64,000 nt of DNA from Acheta domesticus (GCA_031308135.1 JAHLJT010000631.1:194484685-194548684); one strand, 5' to 3'. Counted from the first letter of the stretch, positions 1-13,005 are shown. Notes: generated by a model not told the origin, from the sequence alone. Made by a program: numbers and translations.

Positions 1-1890
1 ATGTTCTGAAGATTCGTTTCTTGGATTTGTATATTTTGTTTATGAATCTGACTAATTATGTAAACATGGTTGTGGTTTTTACTATTATTAGTTTCTGCCA
101 CTCAATCTAACTTTTATATATTTCGATACATTTAAGTAACCACTCCTTAAGTGGTTGTATCTCCGTCTTTACGATCTGCCAGATGCTATAGATTAAGTCC
201 TCGTTTCCTGAAGTTAAGGCCAGATGCTCCCGACTCTCGGCTAATGAATGAGATCCAGCGAGCTGGGCATGGAAAGTTTAAAGTACCAATTTCTCGGTAT
301 GAGAAATTCATCGGTCAGTCCACGATACCTCTACTCGCTCCATACTGTGACCTTTCGTACATACATGACAACCACGGAAGCCTAAGAGATAATATTCCAA
401 ATAATTAATTTTTCTCTTCGGATGGTTATTCATGCTTGTTTAAAAATAGATAACAATAATTAAACAATTTTATAGAGGACGGTATTTGTACGTATGTCTA
501 CCGCAGAAGGTTTTCGATGGCAAATATGAATTTTTATAAATTATGTAAACTAGCGCACCCGTGCGAGAACTCTCACGTGCTACACCCCACCCACGTCCTT
601 ATTTTTCCATATTAATTCTGCAATATAAATTTTTCTTCAAGATCCTATTATCCTCCGTCACTTGTTCTATGTCACCTTGTATTTGACAACAATATTTAAC
701 ACTCTTGTCATTACAAAATATTTTTATTTAACTTTATTTTCGAGCAAAGAGGTACACCCGTGTAATTTAATCGCATAGAATAATCAAGTAATTAGTAATT
801 TCACATACAGTTGCAGATTCTACAGGCTCTGAACAGTTGGGAAAAATCATTCGTCAAACCAGGATAAATATAATAGAATGGTCAAGAATATCTCATTTTG
901 TAGATAACGGTGTGAGGGACGATGCTTTGAGGTCTTTGACTTCAGAAAGTTAGTTTTAAGGCCCTAGAACGCTTAGGAGCTATTTAACGATATGGATAAA
1001 AAAAATTACGTGCGTTGCGGGTCGCATTTCACATGAATATTTAGATGCGTTTGTTAAACAAATCCTTCATATTTTTAATGTCAAAATGCAATTCCTCACG
1101 TCTCCGTGAAATTGTCTTTCTTCAGAGGCCTCGTTTATAAAGATTGGTTGCGTGTGAGAGCCGCAAATGGGAGCTATTCTACTGAAATAATATAGAAGAT
1201 GATATATTTATCTAGGAGTTCCACCACAAACTATCTACAATTTAATAACTGTATAGGGATAAGGTAACTAATTTTACGACAATTATAGTTACAAAATCGC
1301 ACGTGTTATGTGGATTTTTGTAATTATTCTTTAATGATTGACTTGCAGTATTATTTTCACTCTTTAAAAAGATTCTGCCAAACACAATCATAGTAGATCA
1401 TTTCATGACCTTTTAACCATATGCGATGCATTTAATTCCTAAGCAAAAATAAGAACGTGAATAATCTACTAACCTATCAAGAAGATATTGCTTTCAAGGC
1501 ATTACAACCGCTGCACTTTCCTCGTAGGTGTACGCGCCATACTTTACCGCATAATTAAGGGGGTAATGTTTCTTTGGTTTAAAATGTTTAACGATTAAAC
1601 ATTAGGTGGTTATGCAATCACTTTACATTGTCTCTAGTTTATAGTAATAAAATACAATTCTTTTATTTCAGTTTGAAGTATCGCAGGACTATTAGTGTCG
1701 CTTGCTTAGAGCCGCTTTTTTCTTCTTCCTTGATGTGCAAACAAACTGCACAATGTCTCGCGTGAAACTGAGCCGTCTGATCCTTCGCCGCTATACTCCA
1801 ATGTAATGTCCAATGTAAGATGGCCCCACGGCGATGTAAGAGTAATTTTGAAGTGTGAAAAAACTAGAAAATGTTACACAAGATGCAAAC
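1..1890. other. AT-rich stretch without recognisable gene
   Basis: Low-complexity AT-rich sequence. An 85-codon open frame at 151-408 has no recognisable domain and no credible splice context. No repeat arms or transposon motifs were seen. Confidence 0.6.
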
Positions 1891-1894
1891 TGAT

Positions 1895-2395
1895 TTTTTT
1901 TCGGGTACGTCAACTGCAGTGCTTAGTGCCGTTAGAGTTGTGAATATTTTATTCCGAGAAGTAGATGTATTCCTACCTCTGGGTAGCGAGGTCCAGCACC
2001 GACCAACACGTAGGGGTGGGAAATTTCCCATACAAGTATCTCCCCCAGTGGGGCATCGCCCCATGCGAGACAAGCTCTTAAGCTCCCTACAGGTCTCCCA
2101 AAATGTTTGATACGTAGTGCGTGTAAGTGTATACATTTCTGTGAGTGAAGGGAGGGGATAAGACAAGGAAAAGAAAGGAATGATCGTCGCTCGTTTGTTA
2201 TTGTACGGACTCGGCATTCGTCTAATACTGATTGGAAGAAACTACGGAAGACTACCAATCAGAGCAACCGGCCGGTAGTTATTCTCCCCCTTACAGCGGC
2301 TCAATTCGACCTAGCCAAATTTATAGAGTAAAAAATGTCGCCAGCGTCGTGTCTCAAATCCTAGAACCTCCAGGTTTGAGTCACTACAAAGACTA
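1895..2395 (-). mobile_element. tRNA-headed SINE, family A, copy 1 (minus strand)
   Basis: On the minus strand this reads as a roughly 500-bp SINE. It has a degenerate pol III B-box-like head near 2370-2395, then a central stretch containing AGGTCGAATT and CTGTAAGGGGGAG. A conserved core follows around 2040-2095 that resembles GGTCGGGAGCTTGAGCTTGT in other copies, and the tail near 1895-1925 contains the GCAGTTGACG signature. Related copies lie at 15815-16338, 28505-32460 (split), 34965-35490, 41835-42085, 44870-45360 and 47740-48078. Open frames over this interval are by-products of the repeat. SINEs of this kind are non-coding and are mobilised by a partner LINE. Confidence 0.8.
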
Positions 2396-2509
2396 CAGAA
2401 GTGCTAGATGAGAGCCAACTCCGTCGGTCATCAGGTGTAGACAACGATTACCTCCTTGCTATTCGCCTTCAGTGCTCCAGATGGAACCTGAACATGCTCA
2501 AGCCCCTCT

Positions 2510-2800
2510 CCACATATGAGCGTCGCGTGGCATCGCTTGGCGCCGCGCCGCATCGCCCGCGGGCGGTGTGGGCGATCGCCCCTCGGACGCACAATGGCGG
2601 CTTAGCGCTTCGGGGCGGGCGCGTGCTCCTTTGTTCACTTTTACGGCGCGGGCCCGATACCGGACGTGTCCATCGAGAAGGATCGGCCGGCTTTGGCTCA
2701 GCCCTACCGCCCTCCCTCTCTCCTTCTCCCTCCCCGCGGGGTTTTACTCGCTTCGCCACCACCGCGGGTCCGGCCCACGATCATCCGCGGAGGCTCTCAA
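2510..2800. other. CpG-rich GC island without a gene
   Basis: Abrupt change from AT-rich flanks to dense CG dinucleotides (GGCGCCGCGCCGCATCGCCC and similar), ending in a C/T-rich run. Overlapping open frames on both strands are expected from high GC and are not supported as genes. It is one of more than a dozen such islands in the window. Confidence 0.6.
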
Positions 2801-2838
2801 GCACCCCAGGAAAGACTCTCTGCAGTGACACAATTGTC

Positions 2839-3300
2839 GCGAGTTGTTAAGAGATAGGGAAATCCTGCACCAACTCGTGGCGGCTCATTTCAGAGAAGAG
2901 GGTCAATTCAGAGACAGAATTTTGGATTAGACATCAATGTTGTGACTTTAGAAGATAGGGAAATCCTTCATCAACTCCTGACGGCTCAATTCAGAGACAT
3001 TTTGGTTTAGACTCCATTGTTGCGAGTTGTTAGGAGGCATGAAAATCCTTCATCAACTCGTGGCGGCTCAATTCAGATAGAAAGTCTCAATTCAGAGACA
3101 GTATTTTCAATTAGACATCAATGTTGCGACTTAAGAAGGTAGGGAAATCCTTCACCAACTCCTGAGGACTCAATTCAGAGACATTTTGGATTAGACTCCA
3201 ACGTTGCGAGTTGTTAGGAGATAGAGAAATCTTTCGGCAACTCGTGGCGGCTCAAGTCAGAGAGAATGTCTCAATTCAGAGGTAGCATTTTAGGTTAGAC
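2839..3300. repeat. higher-order tandem repeat, about 183-bp dimeric unit
   Basis: The phrase GAGTTGTTAGGAGATAG recurs at 2841, 3024 and 3208, a spacing of 183-184 bp. A diverged half unit beginning GACTTTAGAAGATAGG starts 102-104 bp into each (2943 and 3128). The array is therefore a dimer of about 102-bp and 82-bp monomers, each containing CGGCTCAATTCAGAGAC, repeated about 2.5 times. It is non-coding and satellite-like. A reverse-oriented monomer fragment near 3743-3762 shows that the family continues past the adjacent inverted repeats. Confidence 0.85.
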
Positions 3301-3790
3301 ATGTTTATTGTACGAACATGTCTGAGGTAGCGTTGACTTTGACGAGACAGTCGACGGGGCGTGGCTATCGGGCGACGTAGTCCAGCAACGATGGCGCAAC
3401 GACGAGCAGGCATGCTGATGGGGCGTGGTTGGCATTATTCGAGAATGAAATAATGAAAGTCATCTTTGTCAACTGAGATTTTTTTGATTGACTTTATTTG
3501 ACGGCTTGATTCATTGAATAAATCTAAGTTGAAAAAGATAACTTTCATTATTTCAATGATGAAAAGTGCAGCACTCGAGTGCGGACGCCACAAAAGCGCC
3601 TCAACGACTGCATCAACGAGGTCCGCACTCTAGTGTTGCACCATCTGTCGTTGCTTGCGATGCTGCCCAAATTCCACACCATGCCAACACACTCGCCTGG
3701 GTCCACGCTGCATCGAACGTGGAGAAAGTACTATAGTTCTACTGTCTCTGAGTTGAGCCGTTCTCTCCTGCTCCGAAGTGGTACAAGATA
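3295..3790. repeat. cluster of nested inverted repeats beside the tandem array
   Basis: Three palindromes follow one another. ACATG...CATGT arms lie at 3299-3321. Arms of about 38 bp at 3444-3481 and 3524-3561 contain AATAATGAAAG and pair imperfectly. Arms of 21 bp at 3567-3587 and 3623-3643 contain GAGTGCGGAC. Downstream, 3743-3762 is the reverse complement of the tandem monomer motif at 2839-3300. The whole resembles a foldback or MITE-like structure with tandem-repeat arms, but no target duplication was found. Confidence 0.55.
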
Positions 3791-3794
3791 ACCC

Positions 3795-4635
3795 TCTCAG
3801 ATATCTTTGACACTATTCTGGTGAGAATGTTAACAACACAAATTATTGGGCAGTGCGAGTTGCAGCTTCTAATAAAACCCACTACCATTATTCAATCTAA
3901 TGCATGTTAACCATTTGCTTGTTTCCTAGTGATTTAATTTTATTCCCGGTGATCAATTCAAATAAAGTTTTTAATAGGAGGTTATGACTCGGCTCGGTGC
4001 TGAATAACTTTCCCGTCGCACAAAATACATATCTCATCCTCTATATTTCTGCTTCATCTCTGAAAGATAGATTTAATCATCCAACAAAAGTTTGCATAAT
4101 ATTGTTTATGACAATTTTAACTTTATTTTCAGTACTTCTTACGCTATATTATACTTATTTCATGAGAAAAATCACATGGTTACAAAATCAGAAAAATCAC
4201 GTTGATGTAGAATAACGATTTCTTTTTGATCTGATCTCAATATTTTTGGAAATGATTATCCCTTTTTTGCTATGATTTTAAAATTATTCTCATTAATTTT
4301 CCAGTTATTAACTGAGTTTTGTTTGAATTAATTTATTTTATATTTGAATGTTAATTGAAATTATTTCATAACCCAAAATATATTAAACCAAACACAAATA
4401 TCTAAGGATAAACGAATATACATATAAAACATCTTTAGTTAGTGCCAATTACTTATCTAGTCAAATATTTGTTTGGGTGCATAATTGTAATTAAATTTGT
4501 TCATGAATCATATCCAGTATTTCATTTTTCTGTAGAATAGAAAACCTTTCTCCACAGCTCTCAGAGATGCACTCTTCTGCAACATTCGTCTCCTTGTACG
4601 CCTCACAAGGGTTCAACTCTGCGGTGTCACCCAAC
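3795..4635. other. AT-rich stretch, nothing recognised
   Basis: No inverted repeat, transposon motif or supported exon was seen. The 72-codon frame at 3997-4215 is hydrophobic by composition only. Confidence 0.55.
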
Positions 4636-4639
4636 CAAC

Positions 4640-4940
4640 AATGGCCCGTCTTGATCTATTTCCTTGCGAGACGGCCCGGCCCGCCCGCCTCTCGTAACAC
4701 AACCCGCACTGCACTGCACCGCGTTCTCTTGTTTTTGCGCGGGTGACGAGGGCGGGTCGGCGGCGAACGAGGACTGACAGCGCGGGGAGAGATCGTCGCT
4801 CGGTGCAGCGGTGAGGACGGTGTGTGAAGCGAAGGGGGCGGACAGACGGCGCGCCGCTGAATCCCTGGACGAGAAAACGTGTGGAGAGCGAGGGAGAGAG
4901 GCGATGCCCCGAGGGCGCTAGAGGTTCGACGAGTCTGAAG
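4640..4940. other. CpG-rich GC island
   Basis: A dense CpG segment with CGGCGGCGAACGAGG and GACGAGGGCGGG, turning G/A-rich at its right side (GAGAGCGAGGGAGAG). No domain is recognisable in the antisense frame covering it. Confidence 0.55.
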
Positions 4941-4944
4941 CAAA

Positions 4945-5600
4945 GCTGAGAGAGTTATTCCTCGCTACGGTTGATTCAGAAAGGTAGACCGTGATAGAAT
5001 AAAAACCTGAATACTGGTAGAATACCTCAAACAATTAGTTTAGTGTTTTGAGGTCTTAAGAATATCGATTACTGGAATATTTATATTGTATTGTATAATA
5101 AATTATGTAGAAGAGATGACTAGGTGGCACCCAAAATTTCATAAGCTTAGTGAATTGATTGGAATGATCTAGAAAAACATTTTTTCTAAAATGCCTAGAA
5201 AAGCTATGGTTTCTAGGTTATTAAGAACAAATAAAAAATATTGAAATGTAAAATAATTTTGCCAGAAAGTCGGTTCCTACAGATTTCGCCTTTCCCACAA
5301 AATTTAATAATCGGGAATTGCGTAATACGATCGTAAATTGAAACAGTGGCTACTAATTAATTATTAAAAACTATTTATATTGTATACAAAATGAAACAAT
5401 GCTAGGAGGTCTGGAACAACAATTTATTAATAACCACAATTCTAAAGAAATAACCTAAAACGTAGCCAGGAGTCACAAATTTCCGGGAGATGTAATATTT
5501 GCAGGGTCGTTATACAACACAAATAGCCGTAGTCAAGAGAGTTACAAGTGTGCGCGCCGGTACAATAACTAAGTGCAGGTCGATGTTCCACGTAAGGCTG
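4945..5600. other. AT-rich stretch, nothing recognised
   Basis: Unstructured AT-rich sequence leading into the next GC island. Confidence 0.5.
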
Positions 5601-5604
5601 CATG

Positions 5605-5790
5605 TATCGGAGTGCGGGGCCGTCGTTCCCCGGCTCCCGCGCGGTCTTGCCACCCCTTCGCCGGGGAGGGGTGGCGGCTCCGTGCCCCTCTCCTGCAGGG
5701 AGAGGAGGGGGGCCGTCTTCTCCCAACGCCTCGGTCGTTCTGCTGGGGCGGCGAGGCGTTTATCGATTTTGTAGTGGCGGGCTTCTGAAG
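5605..5790. other. short CpG-rich GC island
   Basis: CGGCTCCCGCGCGGTC, CGCCGGGGAGGGG and GGGGCGGCGAGGCG within AT-rich surroundings. Five overlapping frames on both strands cover it with no recognisable domain. Confidence 0.5.
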
Positions 5791-5799
5791 TGCCCGCAC

Positions 5800-8700
5800 A
5801 GGCGGACACTACAATATAGATTTATATATCTCAGTCGTTGGGGTTCTTCAGTTCGATGACAATTTGCTTACCTGTGATCAGCAAAAATTGCCACCGGATC
5901 CGCTCTCCGTACGGGAAAGCGCGAAATCTGAAGGTTTTATCTTTTGATTCTGGAATAGTTGCATTAATAACCTGCTATGTTGCACAGTAATAACACTTTT
6001 AATCAGTTTGAAAAACAGAACATTATTTATTCAAGTATTTGACTGATTTCGTTTCGAAATTCCTATTTATCAATGTAACAATAACATTATTATTTGGGGT
6101 CATGACCTTTAAATTGAATTTGAACGATCGTTAGCAAATAAAATACCCCTGAGCACTCTTATTGGTCGTCTGGATGTCGCCCCGAAGAAACCAACCTGGG
6201 CTTCCACGTCGTTTTCCAATCTTCACTCGGCTGGGCTGGACCCAATGTCATCTAATTGATGCTTCTGCGTTCATTCTAACATCTATATGTAACTATCATC
6301 TACAGCTACCCTGGCATCTAGAGATACTTTTTCCTAACACTGCGCAACAGATGTGCGCCTACTCGTGAACTTAACAAATCGAAAAACAAATAAAATATCT
6401 GCTAGCTAAGTATTCGTTGCTAATCCTATTTTTAAATTAATTTGTTCCGACACGGCACTGCGGACATAATTTGCTGTGTCTATCTTGTTTATATTCAATT
6501 AACGTCTTAATTAGAGTTCTTCAATTAAAGTTTATGATAAATGCCATGAACTAGATTATTTTTGCCAAATAAAGTTTTTTCGTCGATAATTTATGTCAAC
6601 AGTTCCATCCGACTTGATTCAGTTAATTAATGTCCCACGGAAATGTTCTTATAAATATTACGCAGCTGTATTACAGCATAACGTAACAATCAAACGAACT
6701 CGAAGTTATCTTCCGCATACTTATCAGACGATGTGTTTACCTCGGAGTCTAGACCAAGAGAGAGCTTCTTTCACACCACCGCCTACGAAAGTGACGTCCC
6801 AATTGTTTTTCTCCCCCCGCTCAAAATCAACAATCCCATGGCCACGTTTATGCTCCATGCACCGCGAGGCTCTGGCGTTTACTGTCGAGTGTTTGACCCG
6901 CCATTTTGCATATCACAAAATGTTTAGTATAAAAATAAAATAATGAAATAAATTCTAAAGTGTACACATATCAAATATTCATATTCTATAGTACAGTGCA
7001 ATTTAAGCTCTTGATGTGAATGCGCTCAGTTTCATCATATCCACTCCTGAGCTCGATGAACCTGACATAATAAATAAAATAAATAATACTAATAATAACA
7101 GTAAGAATAATGTCAAAATTGTACTGTTAAAATCGGAAATCAGATATTAATTTTCTCTTTTGTTACATATACAAAATTATCGATAATTTATTATTGATAT
7201 CGTTTGTCCATTCAGATTAGGTATTGCAAAAAAACTTATTCAATATTTCAAAAAAAATCTTCTCGATGAATAAGTAAACTTTTGCGCTGCTTTCAGGTAT
7301 AGTGGATCTAATGCAGGACCTGTGAAAGAGTCCGAGAAATGAGTGAGATTACAGTTACAAAAAAACGTGTGAGCTATGCCTTCCGGAATTAAAATTAATC
7401 TTAATATTTTTATGAAAAGATAAAATCTAAAAATGATAATATGCGATAAAATGCAATTTTAGATGATATAGCACGAAGAGGCACAAAAAGTGCTGATTAT
7501 TTTGATGCTACAGAATAATTAATGAAGGTTCCGTGTGCTTTGTTCAGTGGTTGCAATTTTCCAATAATCACATTCTTCCGGTTAATTTCGAAAGTGGAAA
7601 CTCATTCGTCATTTCATTCGATGTACATTTAAGCGAGTACGATCGTATGAAATTTAATTGTGTGAAACAAGTATCGACATGGAGCACATAAACTAGAATT
7701 GAAGAGATATATTCGAACACTCGTGAACTTTTAACATAAGGCTTGTAGGTCTACCTCATGTCACTAGATCATTAACATTTGAAATGAGCACTTAATAGAT
7801 GAAAAACAGTGTGTTTTATATTATTATTGTAATACAATTTGTAATAAAAATGACTTTGTCCAACCACTGCTACAATACCTAAATGATGTTTGCCAGAGTT
7901 GCAGACGAAATGTTTGAAGTACGACTTCTACTGGACCACAATTTATCAGAACGATAAACATTTTAATGACAAATCGTAGAGTTAAACATCAAATGAATAT
8001 AAATTTGAATGTATTTTATAATTCAAAACATGACAATTTTGTTTTAGTAAAAGTATCCACGTTTTATGGTGTTATTGGTAATGATTTCTTAAGAAAGTAC
8101 ATTTTGAGTAATTTTCATGAGACATTTCTCGTCCAAAATTATTTTAACCCGCGGTAGTAAAGTTAATCAATTTTGACTACCAAGCATTGTTTTCCCGTTT
8201 AATTTTGTCCCAGTAAAATTCAATTGGATATTTGCGTAGATTTCAAATAATAAATCTATGCAAATAACACATTTATGTAATTTTGCCTTAGCACTTAAAG
8301 TGAAAGCGCAAATTGAAAACATATTCGACATAACTACTGGAAATTGTAGTTACCGGTTTGATTACATTATGTGGTCTTGTTTCAATATAACAGTATTTTG
8401 TGACTCAGCAATCATTTATTTGGGATTGTGTATTGTATATATTGAACTTTTAAGACGTTTAAGTAACTGAATTCTCCAGATGGCACATATTATTATCTCA
8501 TTCCAAATAAACTCTTATCCTTTGATTTGTTTATAACCTGACCTGTACAATTGTAAATATAGTTTCTTGTATATGACATTATTTAAAAAATATAGACCTG
8601 CATCACCTACACAATTTAATGTGATATTGAAGAATGGATTTAGTCTGTAGAATGGATTTAGCATTATTTATTATTCTGCTTTAACTCTTTTTTTTGACTT

Positions 8701-8865
8701 ACCTCTTAGTTAAAATTAACAAAGCCACTTTGCCGACTTTGCTTCTCCTACAACCAAAAGTGACCACCGAAGCTTTGCAGCCGCTCCAAGCTACAAGCGC
8801 AGTGTTTGATGCCGATTGGTCGCGTTTCTCGGTTCATTTCGGTTCTCCTTTTTCCACCGTCAGAA
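5800..8865. other. long AT-rich stretch, nothing recognised
   Basis: Several small open frames (for example 6593-6943 and 8258-8470) lack recognisable motifs and flanking splice or poly(A) context. No terminal repeats were seen. Confidence 0.5.
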
Positions 8866-8869
8866 CGCA

Positions 8870-9300
8870 CACTGTGCAAACGCCTCTCATCAACCCTTCC
8901 TCTCCCCCCACATACCCCCCCTTTCTCCCCCTCTTCCCGCCAACCACCCCCTAGGCGACGCCTGCAGAATCGAAGAATTGCCGCATCTCGAAGAATTCGT
9001 TTCCAAACCAACTCGACTTTCGAGCGCGCCGGGCCTAAGAATTGATTTCGAGGTCCTGTTTCCGAACAATTTACCACTTACGCGCCCCCGGCCGCTCTTC
9101 CCCTCCCATTGCCCCCTACCCGGCCGCTCTTTCTCTCTCTCCCCCCACTCCAGGGCCTTCGTCGCGGGCAGAGGGTCCTCACGTTTTTAAAGGCGTTCTG
9201 CACGGGTGCAAATGCATTTTAGAAAGACACTGGCGGCTGCCGGAGGCGATGCGAGCGCCGAGGAAAGGCGGTGTAAAGGCTCTATAGAGGCGGCAAATGT
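8870..9300. other. pyrimidine tract joined to CpG-rich island
   Basis: A C/T-rich run at 8880-8950 (ACCCTTCCTCTCCCCCC and similar) precedes CpG-dense sequence with two more C/T runs at 9085-9155. CpG density falls off by about 9300. The pairing of a strand-asymmetric tract with an island recurs across the window. Confidence 0.5.
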
Positions 9301-9304
9301 GCAA

Positions 9305-11850
9305 ACTAAATTTTCCTGTCTTCGTGCAGCCTTTTGGTGTTCACAGTTGCTTCCAGAGAGCGACATTCTTTCTTTTCGTAACTTTTTGTCGTATTTTTGG
9401 TTTTGCTTTCCGTATTCAACTTTCAAGTCTTAGGTTTGGATATCTGTAAAACCTTTCTCTCTCCTCAATGACAGTTATTTTCCCTCTAAAATTATTTTAG
9501 CAAATATATTTTTGTAATATATTTATTTTTATCATTTGTATTTGGTACTTTTTTCATTTATTAGTTTGTTAACGGAGTTACAACGGAGTTACGTGGTAAA
9601 TTTCTTTTTCGAAGTTCTTAAAACTTTTCCCTTTCAAACTGGAATGCAATACATATTTTGTATTCATGAATCTTTAAATCTTTTTTCGTCTCTGTTCTCT
9701 ACCTCTGAAGCATGATTCAGGCAAAGCGATGATGACGTCAATGCTGCAAAGGAAATGTTTGATGGTCAGTGAACTGTCCGTCCTCTTACAGATCCGACTA
9801 GAGATGACGAATTTCGTGTTTTTTGACATACGGGAACCGCTTTCGTTTGGCACGATTTCTAGTGGTTTCAAGTTCATGGAACACACTTGTCTTAATGCCA
9901 AATATTTTGTTCAGCTGGAAAATTAATGATAAACAGGATTGTGAAGAAAGGATTTGGCATGATATATTTTTTTTAATTTTATTTTTTAGTTTGTAAATAT
10001 CCACTGATTAATATTCGGTAATTAAACTTTATATTTTGTAATTTTTTGAAATGAAGCATTTCCCTTAAGAATATTTATAATCTTAAGACAGATAATTTAA
10101 TTCTTAAAAATATATAGAAATTATTTAAAGGATATTTTTTAATTATAAAATTCAGAATATAAAAATGTCATTTTGACTCTTTGTTTGCTATTTTGTCACT
10201 TGTGAGCCAGTAACCACCAGAAAAGATTTGTAGATTCCATTTTTGTGGGTTTTTCTTGCAAAATAAATTAATCGAGAATATTGTGAGATAATTCAAAAAC
10301 AATATAATGGCAAGTAGGTATAAGCATTGTAACACAAAGTTCTAAAGTTAAAGAAAGCATAAATTACAAAATTTTAATAGTAGTTGTTTAATTAGTGTAA
10401 TTTTCTTTCAGTAGGTTTTTTTTAATTCCAGCTAATATTTTATGAACATTTAAAAATAAAAAACAAATCACTCAATAATACATTTACTATGTTCCATCAA
10501 ATCACTCCAGGTGGCAGGGTGGTTTCAACATTGATATCTTAATCGCAAAATATCTTTTTTGGCATATCTGTTGTTCTAACATATTTATTTTCAGATAATA
10601 TATTTATTCGCAAAATAATCATACTAATTACTCAATTATTTATAATGATAAAATATCTAGCAAAAATTTCATCGAAAAAATGGATTATTATTTGGGTTGA
10701 TGTTAACAACTTGTTGAAAAACCTGAACCGAATTTCACTAGTATCAAGATATTTTGAAACATATTGTAGTTTATTTTGAACGGTGTCTGTTTTCACAAAC
10801 GTACTGATAAAGGTTTTTGGTGGTTGAAAATGCGCACGGTCTATTCTGTTCCGTACTTTCGTCAATATTCTCTACACGAGATGCAGACGGGTCCGGGAGT
10901 ATAATATAGAAATCTTATTTGCTACAAAGAAGCGCTATTGTGAACCGAACGTGATATTTGAAGCAGCGGAGCAGATGGGAGAGATCGGAATTTTAGGGCA
11001 CAATCGCCATGTGCTGGAGATACGACGAAAGTCAGTACAGTTGGCTGAAGCTCTCTTCGTTTGAAATGGAGCAGAAGCGAGAAAATACGGGTTCTTTCAA
11101 CAGATGTAGTCCCAAAAAATATAAAAGTGTTGGAGATGATAGTTCAGAATGCGATCTAGCAATCGGTGCTTCAACTTGCTACACTCGATGAATTTAACTG
11201 AGTTCGAGTGTGAACCATTTTCACCTCAAGCGGTGCAGAAAAGTGTTCAAAAAGTTATTTTTCTTGATATCATTCATTCTATAAGTAACTTAAAATCAAG
11301 CGATAGTATTTTTAAAAAATGTAAATTGACAATGTTGGTATTTAAATTTTCTAATTTTGTTATATTTGTTTCATTATTCAAACCAAAACAGATAAAAAGG
11401 AATCGTACATGGACAATGCAATAAACCAAAGAAAACATCTTAATATTTTATAAATAAAATTATTTAAAGATGAAATACCACGATATTTGAGCGCATCTGT
11501 AATAAAAAGTGGAAAATCTGTACAAGCGGATGTATAAACGAATACTTAAACTACGAGTTCTTGAACTTTGAACCATTGACGTGATATTATTTATCACAAT
11601 ATTCCACCTTATTTTACTGAACAACCACACAGCAAATATCATTTTGTGTTTCTTGAAACACGTCTATTATTTATAATGTGACAATATTCTAATTAATATT
11701 AGATGATAAAATGCAAGAACCAGCATATTCCTAAATCGGACGTATTCACATTCCGAGACACCTCGTGAAAACAACTCCCGATGACAATACCTTCTTTATT
11801 TCTATCTCCAAACGGTGGCAACAACAAAAGGTGTACCAGCAGCAGCGGCA
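9305..11850. other. long AT-rich stretch, nothing recognised
   Basis: Mostly A/T with poly(A)- and poly(T)-like runs. Short frames at 11009-11191 and 11149-11424 have no recognisable domain and overlap each other. Confidence 0.5.
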
Positions 11851-11854
11851 GAAG

Positions 11855-12130
11855 GGATACAATAGGTGGCGGGAACTACTCCCAGTCTTCGTTTGCGGCG
11901 AACGATTGCGGGAACGAGTCCGCGAAACGAGTCCGAATCCAACCCTAGCGCGCCTCCGGCCAGCGCAGAGCTCTTCTCTTTCCCGACCAAGCGATCGGCA
12001 ATTTTCGAGAGCGGAAACAACCCCCGCAGGAACCGTGGGGCCAAACAAGCCCTCTGCCGAGCGTTGCTCTCTTCCATGCGGTTCGACGCGCTCCCGCCTT
12101 CTATCCCGCAATGGAGTACGTCCCCGAACA
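11855..12130. other. CpG-rich GC island
   Basis: CpG-dense sequence (GCGGCGAACGATTGCGGG and similar) with four overlapping frames on both strands, none of which is recognisable. Confidence 0.5.
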
Positions 12131-12404
12131 TTCCAGATAAACGTACTTATACTCGTAGCTATTTTTGTATTATCATCATAATCTTTACTGCAACATATTG
12201 GTATAAATACAATTTGATGTTAAGATCCTACTATACTTTTATATTGTTCCTGAATACTGTCAATATTGTATTTTAAATTATTGTTACTATTAGCCTATAA
12301 TGTATTGTACTCCTCTGGTGTTAAAAATGATTTTATACTTATGTAAAGTGCTCATGTAAACCGAATGTACCTTGATGTAACGTCTCTGGAATAACTTCAC
12401 GTCT

Positions 12405-13005
12405 TCCGCCTACTTTTTCTTCCTCCTTTTCTTCGCTTCTTCTCCCTTCCCTTTGCTCACAAACTTCCCCATTTTTTCATTATGACTCGCCCCCCTCCGA
12501 ACATCTTTCTCTTCTCTTTCTCTGCTGTGTATATATTCTGCTCTATTAATGTTCGGCCCTAAGCCACCATCCTGATTGAGATTTTTCTGGGTTTACTCAA
12601 TCGCTTAAGGCGTACGGCGGGATGGTCCCTTGTATTGCACTCCCAATCATAAATGTACAGTTGTCCCCCCTTTTAGTCTCTCTCCTTTCTTCTTTCTCTT
12701 TCGACCTTTCTTCTTCATTTCCATCTGCATTTCCACTCTCTTTCACTTCTCTCTTTGTTCTTAAAATGTTCGGCCTTTAGCCGCCATCCTGATTGAGGTT
12801 TTCTGGGTTTACTCAATCGCTTAAGGCGTAAGCCGGGGTGGTCCCTAGTTTTGCTCTCCCAGATGTAAATGTACAGCTGGCCCTCCCCCTCTTAAAATAT
12901 TATTTCTCTGTATTAATGTAGATTGAGTGGTTAGGCGGAAGAGCAGGCCCTATGGCCTGAGCCTCGCCATTAATAAAGGAATTTTTATTATTATTATTAT
13001 AATAT
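12405..13005 (+). mobile_element. retroelement 3' tail with internal 218-bp duplication and TTATTA tail
   Basis: The right end reads GGTTAGGCGGAAGAGCAGG, then GGCCTGAGCCTCGCCATTAA, then TAAAGGAATTTTTATTATTA. In my recollection this form (CTATGGCCT, a CGCC motif and a short A/T-repeat tail) is typical of retroelement 3' ends in many arthropods. Upstream, a block starting TGTTCGGCC occurs at 12550 and again at 12768; both contain CATCCTGATTGAG, TGGGTTTACTCAATCGCTTA and AATGTACAG. The duplicates are separated by C/T-rich filler. No reverse transcriptase frame is visible, so this is a 5'-truncated LINE or a SINE tail. Part of the duplicated block resembles the body of the tRNA-Thr-like SINE at 43836-43895. 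Confidence 0.65.

Noticed and set aside
151..408. 85-codon plus-strand frame
   Set aside because: No domain, repeat similarity or splice evidence.
2839..3300. Considered as a CRISPR-like array
   Set aside because: Units are diverged, about 183 bp long with no short conserved repeats and unique spacers; a eukaryotic tandem repeat fits.
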